A stretch of 60,770 nt of DNA from assembly GCA_910584205.1 (NCBI GenBank), contig CAJUAA010000025.1, positions 1-60,770 of the forward strand. Reading direction: 5' to 3'. Source of the DNA: an uncultured Lachnospiraceae bacterium (GTDB lineage: Bacteria; Bacillota; Clostridia; Lachnospirales; Lachnospiraceae). Both the position numbers and the translations under genes were made by a program. This document shows, piece after piece, positions 1-7,855 of the stretch; positions within the stretch are counted from its first letter, which is position 1; each line of letters opens with the position of its first letter. The notes under the pieces are model-generated. The model did no database searches and had not been told where the DNA came from. It saw only the letters and a list, made by a program, of their open reading frames with translations.

Positions 1-138
1 TCCTGCTTGTATGCCCGTAAATCAAGGCTTTTTTGAGATAATCAACCATTTTATATATAAAATTTTATCATAAAAAAGGACGTTTTTCAACGGGCATCGC
101 GGAGAAAAAGTAACCTCTTTTTTGTATCCGGTCAGCGG

Positions 139-1155
139 TCAATCGTAAGTTTCCCGGATCCGAATCGAATGCTCTACAAAATGCTCCTGCTGTTCCGGGA
201 CCGTGCCGGAAGTCAGGTATTCGAACAGGAGATCCAGCGACCGGGCGCCCTGCCGGTGGGGCTGTTGGCTGATGGTGGCGGAGATGACGCCCTTCTTCAG
301 CATTTCCAGCGTGGTGGGGACTTCGTCGAAGGTGATGATCTTCGGACGGAGTCCGGATTCCTCCACCGCCCGGCAGCCTCCGTGGACTCCGGCGGCGGCG
401 AAGAACAGCGCGTCCAGATCCGGATGCCGTTTCAGCAGCTGGCCGGTGAGCGCGTAGCTTTCGAATTCATCGTCGTGGTTTTCCAGAAGTTCGATCACCC
501 GGATGCGAGGATAGGATTTCTCCAGCGTATGGCGAAGCCCCGCGACCCGTTCTGTGTGGCAGAGGACGCTGGAGGAACCGGTGATGATCCCCAGGCGGAT
601 TTCTCCTTCGGTCATCAGGGCAAGGAGTCCGGCCGCCATACATCCGCCCCGGAAATAATCGCTTCCCACATAGGCCATTCTTCTGGAACCCTCGATATCG
701 GTGTTGACGGTCACCACGGGAATCTGCAGGCTGACCAGCTCGTCTATTTTCTTCTGTATGCAAATGTGATTGCAGGGCGCCAGCATGAGCCCGTGGATGC
801 CTTCCACCATCAGTTCGTCAATGGCGGAAAGCTGGGCGTTCGCATCAAATTCCACCCGTCTTGTGATAGTGCTGATCCCATAATCCTGCAGCTCCGCGGC
901 TTTTTTCTGCACCCCTTCCATAACTTCGTCAAAAAAAGGATTGTGCCTGCTGAACAGGATCACCCCGATCCGGTATTTTTTCTTCTGGGCGGCAAGCGCA
1001 GTTCCCGCCTTGTTGGGCCGGTAGTCCAGGGCGCGGGCGATGTCCAGGATTTTTTCGGCCGTTTTTGGATGGACGGCTCCCCGGTTGTTCAGCACCCGGT
1101 CGACGGTTCCCCGGGAGACGCCGGCCAGTTCGGCGATTTCTTTTATGGTAGTCAT
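139..1155 (-). CDS. LacI-family transcriptional regulator of the adjacent sugar operon
   Basis: The product is 338 aa. An N-terminal LacI helix-turn-helix (TIKEIAELAGVSRGTVDRVL, residues 3-22) is followed by a hinge and a periplasmic-binding-protein-like effector domain from about residue 60 (RIGVILFSRHNPFFDEV onward). The open frame runs 35 codons further upstream, but the ATG at 1155 has an AAGGAGGA site just before it and begins exactly at the conserved HTH, so I chose it. The gene is divergent from xylulokinase, so it probably represses that operon and is relieved by a sugar or sugar phosphate. The effector domain resembles the ribose/monosaccharide-binding type. The ligand cannot be deduced from sequence. 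Confidence 0.9.
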   Translation of the reverse strand: MTTIKEIAELAGVSRGTVDRVLNNRGAVHPKTAEKILDIARALDYRPNKAGTALAAQKKKYRIGVILFSRHNPFFDEVMEGVQKKAAELQDYGISTITRRVEFDANAQLSAIDELMVEGIHGLMLAPCNHICIQKKIDELVSLQIPVVTVNTDIEGSRRMAYVGSDYFRGGCMAAGLLALMTEGEIRLGIITGSSSVLCHTERVAGLRHTLEKSYPRIRVIELLENHDDEFESYALTGQLLKRHPDLDALFFAAAGVHGGCRAVEESGLRPKIITFDEVPTTLEMLKKGVISATISQQPHRQGARSLDLLFEYLTSGTVPEQQEHFVEHSIRIRETYD

Positions 1156-1192
1156 GGGATTCCTCCTTGTAAAAGTAAAAGCTGCTGTACTG

Positions 1193-1221
1193 ACAATACA
1201 GGAAATACCGCGGTCTGTCAA
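1193..1221 (-). promoter_or_regulatory. Predicted promoter of the LacI-family gene
   Basis: On the minus strand TTGACA (1221-1216) is followed after 17 nt by TATTGT (1198-1193), a good sigma-A-like arrangement about 40 nt upstream of the start codon. It lies close to the CGTGCACG palindrome at 1232-1239, so autoregulation is plausible. Confidence 0.55.
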
Positions 1222-1231
1222 TCGTCGAAAA

Positions 1232-1239
1232 CGTGCACG
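1232..1239. promoter_or_regulatory. Candidate LacI-family operator, copy 1
   Basis: The perfect palindrome CGTGCACG lies between the two divergent promoters. The same 8-mer recurs at 1425-1432. LacI-family operators are short palindromes with a central CG or GC step, so the pair is a candidate for repressor binding and looping. This is inference from pattern and position only. Confidence 0.4.
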
Positions 1240-1306
1240 GGCACCTTCTTGGATCTCCAATATGCCGATTGGTTGTGTATAATGGACAAGAAACGGACTT
1301 TTTCCT

Positions 1307-1336
1307 TTGGAAAATCATTGATAATTTGTGTATAAT
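1307..1336 (+). promoter_or_regulatory. Predicted promoter of the xylulokinase operon
   Basis: TTGGAA (1307-1312), an 18-nt spacer and TATAAT (1331-1336) point toward the kinase. A second TATAAT lies upstream in the repeated word TTGTGTATAAT. The CGTGCACG copy at 1425 falls downstream of this promoter, where a repressor could block elongation. Confidence 0.5.
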
Positions 1337-1424
1337 TCACAAAAATTAGAAAAAAGTGAGAAAATCGGCGGCAATCTGTTGAAAAAGATGTCCAAAAGAG
1401 GTAAGATAAAGAAAAGAACGTGCT

Positions 1425-1432
1425 CGTGCACG
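1425..1432. promoter_or_regulatory. Candidate LacI-family operator, copy 2
   Basis: This is the second perfect CGTGCACG, embedded in GTGCTCGTGCACGC, which adds a further half-site. It lies 193 bp from the first copy and about 50 bp before the kinase start. Confidence 0.4.
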
Positions 1433-1479
1433 CAAATGAAGAAATTAAAAGAGATGAAGGAAAAAAGGAGGATGTGTAT

Positions 1480-2949
1480 ATGCTCTATATTGGAGTCGAT
1501 CTTGGAACTTCCGCGGTGAAACTGCTTTTGATGGACAGCGAAGGGAAGATCCAGAACATCGTATCCCGTGAATATCCGATCTGTTTCCCCCGGCCGGGCT
1601 GGTCGGAACAGAATCCGGAGGACTGGTTCCGGGAGACCATGAACGGACTGAAGGAGCTGCTGGCTGACTGTGATCGGAGCCAGGTGGCGGGGATCAGCTT
1701 CGGAGGCCAGATGCACGGGCTCGTGATCCTGGATGACAAAGATCAGGTGATCCGTCCGGCGCTTCTGTGGAATGACGGCCGTACTTATGAAGAATGCGAT
1801 TATCTGAATCAGGTCATCGGGAAGGAAAAGCTTTCGGAATATACGGCGAATATTTCCTTTACGGGCTTTACGGCGCCGAAGATCCTGTGGGTAAAGAACA
1901 AGGAGCCGGAGAATTTTGCCAGAATTCGGAAGATCATGCTTCCGAAGGACTACATCGCGTACCGGCTGTCCGGCGTCCACTGTACGGATGTCTCCGACGC
2001 TTCCGGCATGCTGCTGTTCGATGTGAAAAACCGTTGCTGGTCCAGGGAGATGCTGGATATCTGCGGAGTCCGGGAGGAGCAGATGGCGAAGATCTATGAG
2101 TCCTACGAGGCAGTCGGGACTGTCCTGCCGAAGGTTGCGGAAGAACTGGACATCCCGGCCTCGGTGAAAGTGGTGGCAGGAGCCGGGGACAACGCGGCGG
2201 CGGCCGTGGGGACCGGCACCGTGGGAGACGGCATGTGCAACATCTCTCTGGGGACCAGCGGGACGATCTTCATTTCTTCCGAAAAATTCGGCGTGGACAA
2301 ACACAACGCCCTCCATGCCTTTGCCCATGCGGACGGGCATTATCATCTGATGGGCTGTATGCTGAGCGCCGCGTCCTGCAACAAATGGTGGATGGACGAG
2401 ATCATCGGGACAAAGGATTACGCATCGGAGCAGAAGGCCATCGGGAAGCTGGGGGAGAATCATGTGTATTTCCTGCCCTATCTGATGGGCGAGCGCTCGC
2501 CCCATAACAATCCCAACGCCAGAGGGACTTTTATCGGCATGACCATGGATACGACCCGGGCGGATATGACCCAGGCGGTGCTGGAGGGCGTGGCGTTCGC
2601 GCTTCGGGATTCCTTCGAGGTGGCGAAATCTCTGGGGATCAGGATCGAGCGGACGAAGATCTGCGGCGGCGGCGCGAAGAGCCCTCTGTGGAAGAAGATC
2701 ATCGCCAATGTTATGAACATCAAGGTGGATGTGATCGAGAGCGAGGAAGGGCCGGCCCTTGGCGGCGCCATGCTGGCGGCCGTGGCGTGCGGAGAATACG
2801 GAAGCGTGGAAGAGGCGGCAGCGAAGCTGGTGAAGGTGATCGATACGGTGGAGCCGACGCCGGAGATCGCGGCGAAGTACGAAGAACGCTATCAGCAGTT
2901 TAAAGAGATCTATCCGGCGTGTAAGCCGCTGTTTGAGATCATAAAATAA
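1480..2949 (+). CDS. xylB: Xylulokinase (FGGY family)
   Basis: This 489-aa cytoplasmic kinase phosphorylates a ketopentose, typically D-xylulose to D-xylulose 5-phosphate. The N-terminal FGGY domain starts with the phosphate-binding GVDLGTSAVK. The xylulokinase signatures GGQMHGLV and LLWNDGRT follow, and the C-terminal domain has GVAFALRDSFE and the ICGGGAKSPLWKKI adenosine-binding loop. The start is the ATG after AAAAAAGGAGG; the frame is open further upstream, but without a site. The next gene follows after 15 nt, so the three metabolic genes form one operon. The real substrate may differ from D-xylulose, because the partner isomerase is FucI-like rather than XylA. Confidence 0.9.
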   Translation: MLYIGVDLGTSAVKLLLMDSEGKIQNIVSREYPICFPRPGWSEQNPEDWFRETMNGLKELLADCDRSQVAGISFGGQMHGLVILDDKDQVIRPALLWNDGRTYEECDYLNQVIGKEKLSEYTANISFTGFTAPKILWVKNKEPENFARIRKIMLPKDYIAYRLSGVHCTDVSDASGMLLFDVKNRCWSREMLDICGVREEQMAKIYESYEAVGTVLPKVAEELDIPASVKVVAGAGDNAAAAVGTGTVGDGMCNISLGTSGTIFISSEKFGVDKHNALHAFAHADGHYHLMGCMLSAASCNKWWMDEIIGTKDYASEQKAIGKLGENHVYFLPYLMGERSPHNNPNARGTFIGMTMDTTRADMTQAVLEGVAFALRDSFEVAKSLGIRIERTKICGGGAKSPLWKKIIANVMNIKVDVIESEEGPALGGAMLAAVACGEYGSVEEAAAKLVKVIDTVEPTPEIAAKYEERYQQFKEIYPACKPLFEIIK

Positions 2950-2964
2950 GGAGGAACCGAACCT

Positions 2965-3588
2965 ATGGAGATCAAGAAAGTAACAGATCCTGCTTTTGGC
3001 AGATACGGCAGGGTGGTGCAGGGTATTGATTTTTCCGGACTGGTGGAGGCGCTGAATACGAAGACGCCGCTTCCGGAGGAGGTAGTCTATGAGCCGTCGG
3101 TGGCGGAACTGGAGGCGCTTCCGGTCTTTGCAGAGCTTCAGACGAAGACCTATGGCGAGCTGCCCATCCAGATCGGATACTGCAACGGCAGGAACTATCT
3201 GCTCAACGCGCTGGAGTATCACCGGTCCTCGGAGATCAATGTGGCAGGGACCGACGCCATCCTGCTGGTGGGAGCGCAGCAGGACGTCACCGACGGGTTT
3301 ACCTACGATACGTCGCTGGCAGAGGCGTTTCTGCTTCCGAAGGGGACCGCTGTGGAGCTGTATGCAACGACTCTTCACTATGCGCCCTGCAGTGTGGGCG
3401 ATCAGGGCTTTCAGGTGGCCATCGTGCTTCCGAAAGATACGAACCTGCCGCTGGAACAGGGGCATGAAGGCTGGGAGGACCGGCTGCTTGCCGCAAGGAA
3501 CAAGTGGCTGATCGGACACGCGGAGGGCAGACTGCCGGAAGGGTCTCACATAGGCCTGATCGGTAAGAATCTGGACTGTCGGGAGTAA
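2965..3588 (+). CDS. DUF4867 family protein
   Basis: This 207-aa cytoplasmic protein matches my memory of the DUF4867 family, which occurs beside FucI-like isomerases and FGGY kinases in Clostridia. It has no signal peptide or membrane segment. The cupin-like pattern (TSLAEAFLLPKGTAVELYATTLHYAPC followed by FQVAIVLPKDTNLPL) suggests a small sugar-binding or isomerase/mutarotase-type beta fold, but this is inference. A GGAGG site lies 8 nt upstream of the ATG. It sits between kinase and isomerase, so a role in the same sugar pathway is likely. Confidence 0.7.
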   Translation: MEIKKVTDPAFGRYGRVVQGIDFSGLVEALNTKTPLPEEVVYEPSVAELEALPVFAELQTKTYGELPIQIGYCNGRNYLLNALEYHRSSEINVAGTDAILLVGAQQDVTDGFTYDTSLAEAFLLPKGTAVELYATTLHYAPCSVGDQGFQVAIVLPKDTNLPLEQGHEGWEDRLLAARNKWLIGHAEGRLPEGSHIGLIGKNLDCRE

Positions 3589-3616
3589 ATAAAAACATAA
3601 TCAGGAGGATAAGAAC

Positions 3617-5101
3617 ATGAACAACATTCCAAAGGTAAAAATCGGTATCGTGGCGGTGAGCCGCGACTGTTTCCCGGAGTCTCTGTCCGTGAACAGGAGA
3701 AAAGCGCTGGTGGCGGCGTATGAGGCAAAGTATGACGCGGCTGACATCTATGAATGCCCGGTCTGCATTGTGGAGAGCGAGATCCATATGGTGCAGGCGC
3801 TGGAGGACGTAAAGGCTGCAGGCTGCAACGCGCTGGTCGTCTATCTTGGCAACTTCGGCCCGGAGATTTCCGAGACGCTGCTGGCGAAACATTTCGAAGG
3901 ACCGAAGATGTTTGTGGCGGCGGCAGAGGAGTCCGGCGACAACCTGGTTCAGGGCCGCGGGGACGCTTACTGCGGCATGCTGAATGCAAGCTACAATCTG
4001 GCGCTTCGGAACATCCGGGCATACATACCGGAATATCCGGTAGGGACGGCGGAGGAGTGCGCGGACATGATCCACGAATTCCTTCCCATTGCAAGGGCCG
4101 TTGTCGGACTTTCCGATCTGAAGATCATCAGCTTCGGACCGCGCCCGCTGAACTTCCTGGCGTGCAATGCGCCCATCAAGCAGCTCTATAACCTGGGCGT
4201 GGAGATCGAGGAGAACTCCGAGCTGGACCTGTTCGAGGCGTTCAATAAGCATGCGGACGATCCCCGGATTCCGGAAGTGGTGGCGGACATGGAAGCGGAG
4301 CTTGGAGAGGGCAACAAAAAGCCGGAGATCCTTCCGAAGCTGGCGCAGTATGAGCTGACGCTTCTTGACTGGATCGAGGAGCACAAAGGTTATCGTAAAC
4401 ATGTGGCGATCGCAGGCAAATGCTGGCCGGCGTTCCAGACCCAGTTTGGTTTCGTTCCCTGCTATGTGAACAGCCGCCTGACCGGCCGTGGCATCCCGGT
4501 ATCCTGCGAGGTGGATATCTACGGCTGCTTAAGCGAGTTCATCGGCACCTGCGTCAGCGACGATGCGGTGACGCTTCTGGATATCAACAACACGGTGCCC
4601 TATGACATCTACAATGAGGACATCAAGGGCAAATACGATTATACCAGCAACGACGTATTCATGGGCTTCCACTGCGGCAACACCAGCACGAAGAAGCTGT
4701 CCTTCTGCCAGATGAAGTATCAGCTCATCATGGCGAGAAGCCTTCCGGAGGAAGTGACCCAGGGCACCCTGGAGGGCGATATCACGCCGGGCGACATCAC
4801 CTTCTTCCGCCTGCAGAGCACGGCAGACTGTAAGCTGCGCGCGTATGTGGCAAACGGAGAGGTCCTTCCGGTGGCAACCCGTTCCTTCGGCGGCATCGGC
4901 ATCTTCGCCATTCCGGAGATGAAGCGCTTCTACCGCCATGTGCTGATCGAAGGCAATTACCCGCATCACGGCGCGGTGGCATTCGGGCACTACGGAAAGG
5001 CGCTGTACGAAGTCTTCAAATATATCGGTGTGGATGTAAACGAGATCGGTTACAACCAGCCGGCAGGCGTACGCTATCCGACGGAGAATCCGTTCGCATA
5101 A
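3617..5101 (+). CDS. L-fucose/L-arabinose isomerase family protein
   Basis: At 494 aa this is a full-length member of the FucI/AraA-like aldose-ketose isomerase superfamily. The N-terminal part (KIGIVAVSRDCFPESL...RKALV) and the C-terminal FucI-type domain (VPCYVNSRLTGRGIPVSCEVDIYG, then FMGFHCGNTS) carry the conserved acidic and His residues expected for a metal site. It would convert an aldose to the ketose that the upstream kinase phosphorylates. Candidates are L-fucose, D-arabinose, L-arabinose or a related sugar; the sequence alone does not decide. An AGGAGG site precedes the ATG. It is the last gene of the operon, followed by a long hairpin. Confidence 0.8.
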   Translation: MNNIPKVKIGIVAVSRDCFPESLSVNRRKALVAAYEAKYDAADIYECPVCIVESEIHMVQALEDVKAAGCNALVVYLGNFGPEISETLLAKHFEGPKMFVAAAEESGDNLVQGRGDAYCGMLNASYNLALRNIRAYIPEYPVGTAEECADMIHEFLPIARAVVGLSDLKIISFGPRPLNFLACNAPIKQLYNLGVEIEENSELDLFEAFNKHADDPRIPEVVADMEAELGEGNKKPEILPKLAQYELTLLDWIEEHKGYRKHVAIAGKCWPAFQTQFGFVPCYVNSRLTGRGIPVSCEVDIYGCLSEFIGTCVSDDAVTLLDINNTVPYDIYNEDIKGKYDYTSNDVFMGFHCGNTSTKKLSFCQMKYQLIMARSLPEEVTQGTLEGDITPGDITFFRLQSTADCKLRAYVANGEVLPVATRSFGGIGIFAIPEMKRFYRHVLIEGNYPHHGAVAFGHYGKALYEVFKYIGVDVNEIGYNQPAGVRYPTENPFA

Positions 5102-5130
5102 AATGCTTTGCCCGAAAGGGCTGACAGAAG

Positions 5131-5188
5131 AGGCGGCTCCTGTATCAGGTCTTATTTGCGTGAAATGAACCAGATACAGAAGCCGCCT
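5131..5188 (+). terminator. Long hairpin after the isomerase gene (possible terminator)
   Basis: AGGCGGCTCCTGTATCAGGT pairs with 5168-5188 over about 20 bp with two mismatches, around an 18-nt loop. The 3' side is followed only by TTGCATCC, so a classical U-tract is missing. It may terminate poorly, protect the 3' end, or be a processed intergenic hairpin between the metabolic and sensing operons. Confidence 0.5.
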
Positions 5189-5282
5189 TTGCATCCGCCG
5201 TGGACGGCGGGAAAAGCAGGGGAGGTGCAGCGGCTTATGAAACGACGGCTGCGTATGATCCGGGGAAACGGGGAGGCTTGTG

Positions 5283-6302
5283 ATGGATCAAAGAAAACGT
5301 ATGGTATTTGTGTTCTGTCTGGCGGTGATCCTTGGATGCCTTGTGTTTTTGTGGCAGCGTTTTTACGAGCTGAGCAGGAGCGAGGAAAGAGAATTTGAGA
5401 TTTATGACCGTCATTATGTGATGATAACAGGAAGAGAAGACAGCGATTTCTGGGACCGGGTCTATGAAAGCGCACAGGAAGAGGGAAAAGAGCGCGGCGT
5501 CTATGTGGAGCGTTTCGGGGAGGATCTGTCGGTGAAATACAGCCGGAATGAGCTTCTGCGGCTGGCCATGCAGGCGTCTGTGGATGGAATCATCGTTCCG
5601 GGAGATGAAGAGGAGGAGACCATCGCGCTTCTGCAGGAGGTGGTGGAGCAGGGGATTCCGGTGGTGAATGTGCTGCAGGACAGTACGGGAAGTATCCGCC
5701 AGTGTTTTGTAGGGAACAACAGCTACAACCTGGGGCAGGACTACGGCCGCCAGATTCTGGAACTGCTTGCGGAGGAGGAAGACGATAACCCGCGGGAAGG
5801 GGAGCCGGCAGACGTGCTGGTCCTGGTGGACGAGACGCGGATGGATACCAGCCAGAATCTGATCCTTCTGGGAATTCGCGAAACGCTGGAACAGGCGGAA
5901 ACAGAGGTTGGAAAGGCAGCTGTGGAAACCAGTCCGGTAGACAACAGCAGGAGTTTCAGCTCGGAAGAATCCATTCGGGACATTTTTCTGAATTCGGAGA
6001 GGCTTCCGGATATTCTGGTATGCTTAAGCGCAGTACATACGAGATGCGCCTATCAGGCGGCTGTTGATTACAATAAGGTAGGGACGGTGCAGCTGCTTGG
6101 ATACTACGATTCGGATGCGATTCTGGATGCGGTGGCAAAAAAGATTCTTTATTCCACGATCGCGCCGGATACAGAGCAGATGGGGCGGCTCTGCGTACAG
6201 GCGCTGGATGAGTACGTGGAAACCGGTTATACCAACAATTACATGGCGGTGGATACGCATCTGATCCGGGCGGAAGAGGCAGAAAGGCTGGTGGGCGAGT
6301 GA
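5283..6302 (+). CDS. Membrane-anchored periplasmic-binding-type sugar sensor (XylFII-like)
   Basis: The product is 339 aa. One N-terminal transmembrane segment (MVFVFCLAVILGCLVFLW) is followed by a Peripla_BP_4-type sugar-binding domain exposed outside the cell (MITGREDSDFWDRVYESAQEEG..., ending AVDTHLIRAEEAERL). There is no lipobox, so it stays anchored by the helix. It lies directly before a LytS-type kinase, with a TGATG overlap. In Clostridium beijerinckii the XylFII-LytS-YesN set senses D-xylose in this architecture, so I infer that this protein presents sugar occupancy to the kinase. A GTG lies 3 nt upstream; the ATG fits the GGGGAGG site better. Confidence 0.8.
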   Translation: MDQRKRMVFVFCLAVILGCLVFLWQRFYELSRSEEREFEIYDRHYVMITGREDSDFWDRVYESAQEEGKERGVYVERFGEDLSVKYSRNELLRLAMQASVDGIIVPGDEEEETIALLQEVVEQGIPVVNVLQDSTGSIRQCFVGNNSYNLGQDYGRQILELLAEEEDDNPREGEPADVLVLVDETRMDTSQNLILLGIRETLEQAETEVGKAAVETSPVDNSRSFSSEESIRDIFLNSERLPDILVCLSAVHTRCAYQAAVDYNKVGTVQLLGYYDSDAILDAVAKKILYSTIAPDTEQMGRLCVQALDEYVETGYTNNYMAVDTHLIRAEEAERLVGE

Positions 6303-7855
6303 TGGGCCTGACGCAGGTTTCCCGGAATCCTGGCGTATTTCTGAAGAAAAAATGGAGATATCTGACGCTCCGGCAGAAGCTTACGGCCCTTTTCCTGCTG
6401 ACTGCGGTTATCATTCTGGCGGTGAATCTCTATATGTTTGCGCTGATCAACCGGATGACCGGCAGAGTGGAGGAAGTCTATATCAGCAATGTGAGCCTGA
6501 ATGAGCTTTCCGGGGCGCTGGACCGGGTGCAGGAAAGCATGGAGGAATACCTGAACACCAAGAGTTCCGACGCCATGGAAGATTACTACAGGAGCGAACA
6601 GGCTTACCGGGAGCTGATGGAAGGGCTGAATACCCGGACCACGGACAACCAGATGCTTTTGACGGAAAAGAACATCCATGGCCTGTCCGAGAGCTATCTT
6701 GTGCTGGCGGAGGAGGCGATCCAGGCCAAGCGGGGCAGGAACGTGGAAAAATACGGACAGCTGTATGAGGACGCGGATCTTCTGTACAACGAGATCCATA
6801 CTTTTATCTACAGCCTGAACAACGCGCAGTTTAAGGATAACTCCAGAAATTATCAGGTGCTTCTGGACTCGCTGCGCTATATGGAACTGATCAGCATCGT
6901 GGTGCTGTTCCTGGTCCTTCTGGGAAACATCAGCCTGATCGTCGTAAGTACCAGAAACGTGACCATGCCGCTGCATCAGCTCGCCAGAGCGGCGGGGGAG
7001 GTATCCGGCGGCAATTTTGACATCGGCAGGATTCCGGTTCAGAGTATGGACGAGGTGGGGATCGTGACCAATACGTTCAATGAGATGGTGGAGAACATCC
7101 GGAATTACATCGAGCAGCTGCGGGTGACCATGGAGCGCGAAAACCGGCTGAAGGAGCGGGAACTGATGATGCAGAGCCACTTAAAGGACGCCCAGCTGAA
7201 ATACCTGCAGGCCCAGATCAATCCGCATTTCCTGTTCAATACCCTGAATGCCGGCGTTCAGCTGGCCATGATGGAGGAAGCGGACAAAACCGGGCGCTTT
7301 CTGGAAAATGTGGCGGAGTTTTTCCGGTACAATGTACGTAAAAACGATGAGGACGCGGCGCTTCGGGAGGAGATTCATCTGGTGGACAATTACGTCTATA
7401 TCCTGAACGTCCGGTTTGCTGGAGAGATCCTTTTTACCAAAGAAGTGGACGAATCGCTTCTGAATGTCCGGGTGCCCAGTATGATCCTTCAGCCGCTGGT
7501 GGAGAACGCCTTCAATTACGGGATTCGGAATATCAGCTGGACAGGCAGGATCGAACTGTCGGTCTATCAAAAGGGAGGAGAGATCTGCATCAGTATCTGG
7601 GACAATGGTGCGGGCATGGAACAGGAGCGAATTGATCAGGTGCTGTCCGGCCGGGCGCAGGGGGCGGAGACGGACGCCGGTTCCAACGGCGTAGGTATGA
7701 AAAATGTGATGGAACGGCTGAGGCTGTATTTTCATGACCGGGCAAGGCTCGGCATTTTCAGTGAAGGCAAAAACACAGGCACGGAAGTACTGATTATAAT
7801 TCCTGAGAAAGCAGATGGGGAACTTGAATCGGAGGATGACAGATGTACAGAGTAA
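6302..7855 (+). CDS. LytS/YesM-type sensor histidine kinase
   Basis: The product is 517 aa. TM1 (about residues 28-48) and TM2 (about 200-220) bracket an extracellular helical sensor region. A HAMP segment follows, then the His_kinase domain with QINPHFLFNTLN (phospho-acceptor H309) and a C-terminal HATPase with the N box (LVENAFNYGI) and the G box (DNGAGM...NGVGMKNV). Its start overlaps the stop of the binding-protein gene and its end overlaps the response regulator by 13 nt, so the three are translationally coupled. The partner binding protein probably supplies sugar specificity. The output regulator is most likely the next gene product. Confidence 0.9.
   Translation: MGLTQVSRNPGVFLKKKWRYLTLRQKLTALFLLTAVIILAVNLYMFALINRMTGRVEEVYISNVSLNELSGALDRVQESMEEYLNTKSSDAMEDYYRSEQAYRELMEGLNTRTTDNQMLLTEKNIHGLSESYLVLAEEAIQAKRGRNVEKYGQLYEDADLLYNEIHTFIYSLNNAQFKDNSRNYQVLLDSLRYMELISIVVLFLVLLGNISLIVVSTRNVTMPLHQLARAAGEVSGGNFDIGRIPVQSMDEVGIVTNTFNEMVENIRNYIEQLRVTMERENRLKERELMMQSHLKDAQLKYLQAQINPHFLFNTLNAGVQLAMMEEADKTGRFLENVAEFFRYNVRKNDEDAALREEIHLVDNYVYILNVRFAGEILFTKEVDESLLNVRVPSMILQPLVENAFNYGIRNISWTGRIELSVYQKGGEICISIWDNGAGMEQERIDQVLSGRAQGAETDAGSNGVGMKNVMERLRLYFHDRARLGIFSEGKNTGTEVLIIIPEKADGELESEDDRCTE

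Larger units (their letters stand above)
1156..1479. other. Divergent intergenic control region (324 bp, no gene)
   Basis: This gene-free stretch separates the regulator from xylulokinase. It holds promoters facing both ways, two copies of CGTGCACG and two copies of TTGTGTATAAT (about 1273 and 1326), each giving a TATAAT hexamer on the plus strand. I see no coding potential. Confidence 0.6.

Noticed and set aside
1..138. Partial gene at the left edge
   Set aside because: AT-rich, no open frame with coding character; possibly the 3' region of the LacI gene's transcript, but no clear hairpin was seen.
139..1260. Longer LacI product beginning at 1260
   Set aside because: The extra 35 residues are Arg-rich and unlike LacI proteins; the inner ATG has a good site and begins at the HTH.
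1315..3549. A 744-codon open frame on the minus strand across the kinase and DUF4867 genes
   Set aside because: It mirrors two well-supported genes, is very rich in Arg, His and Leu, and has no family resemblance or ribosome-binding site.
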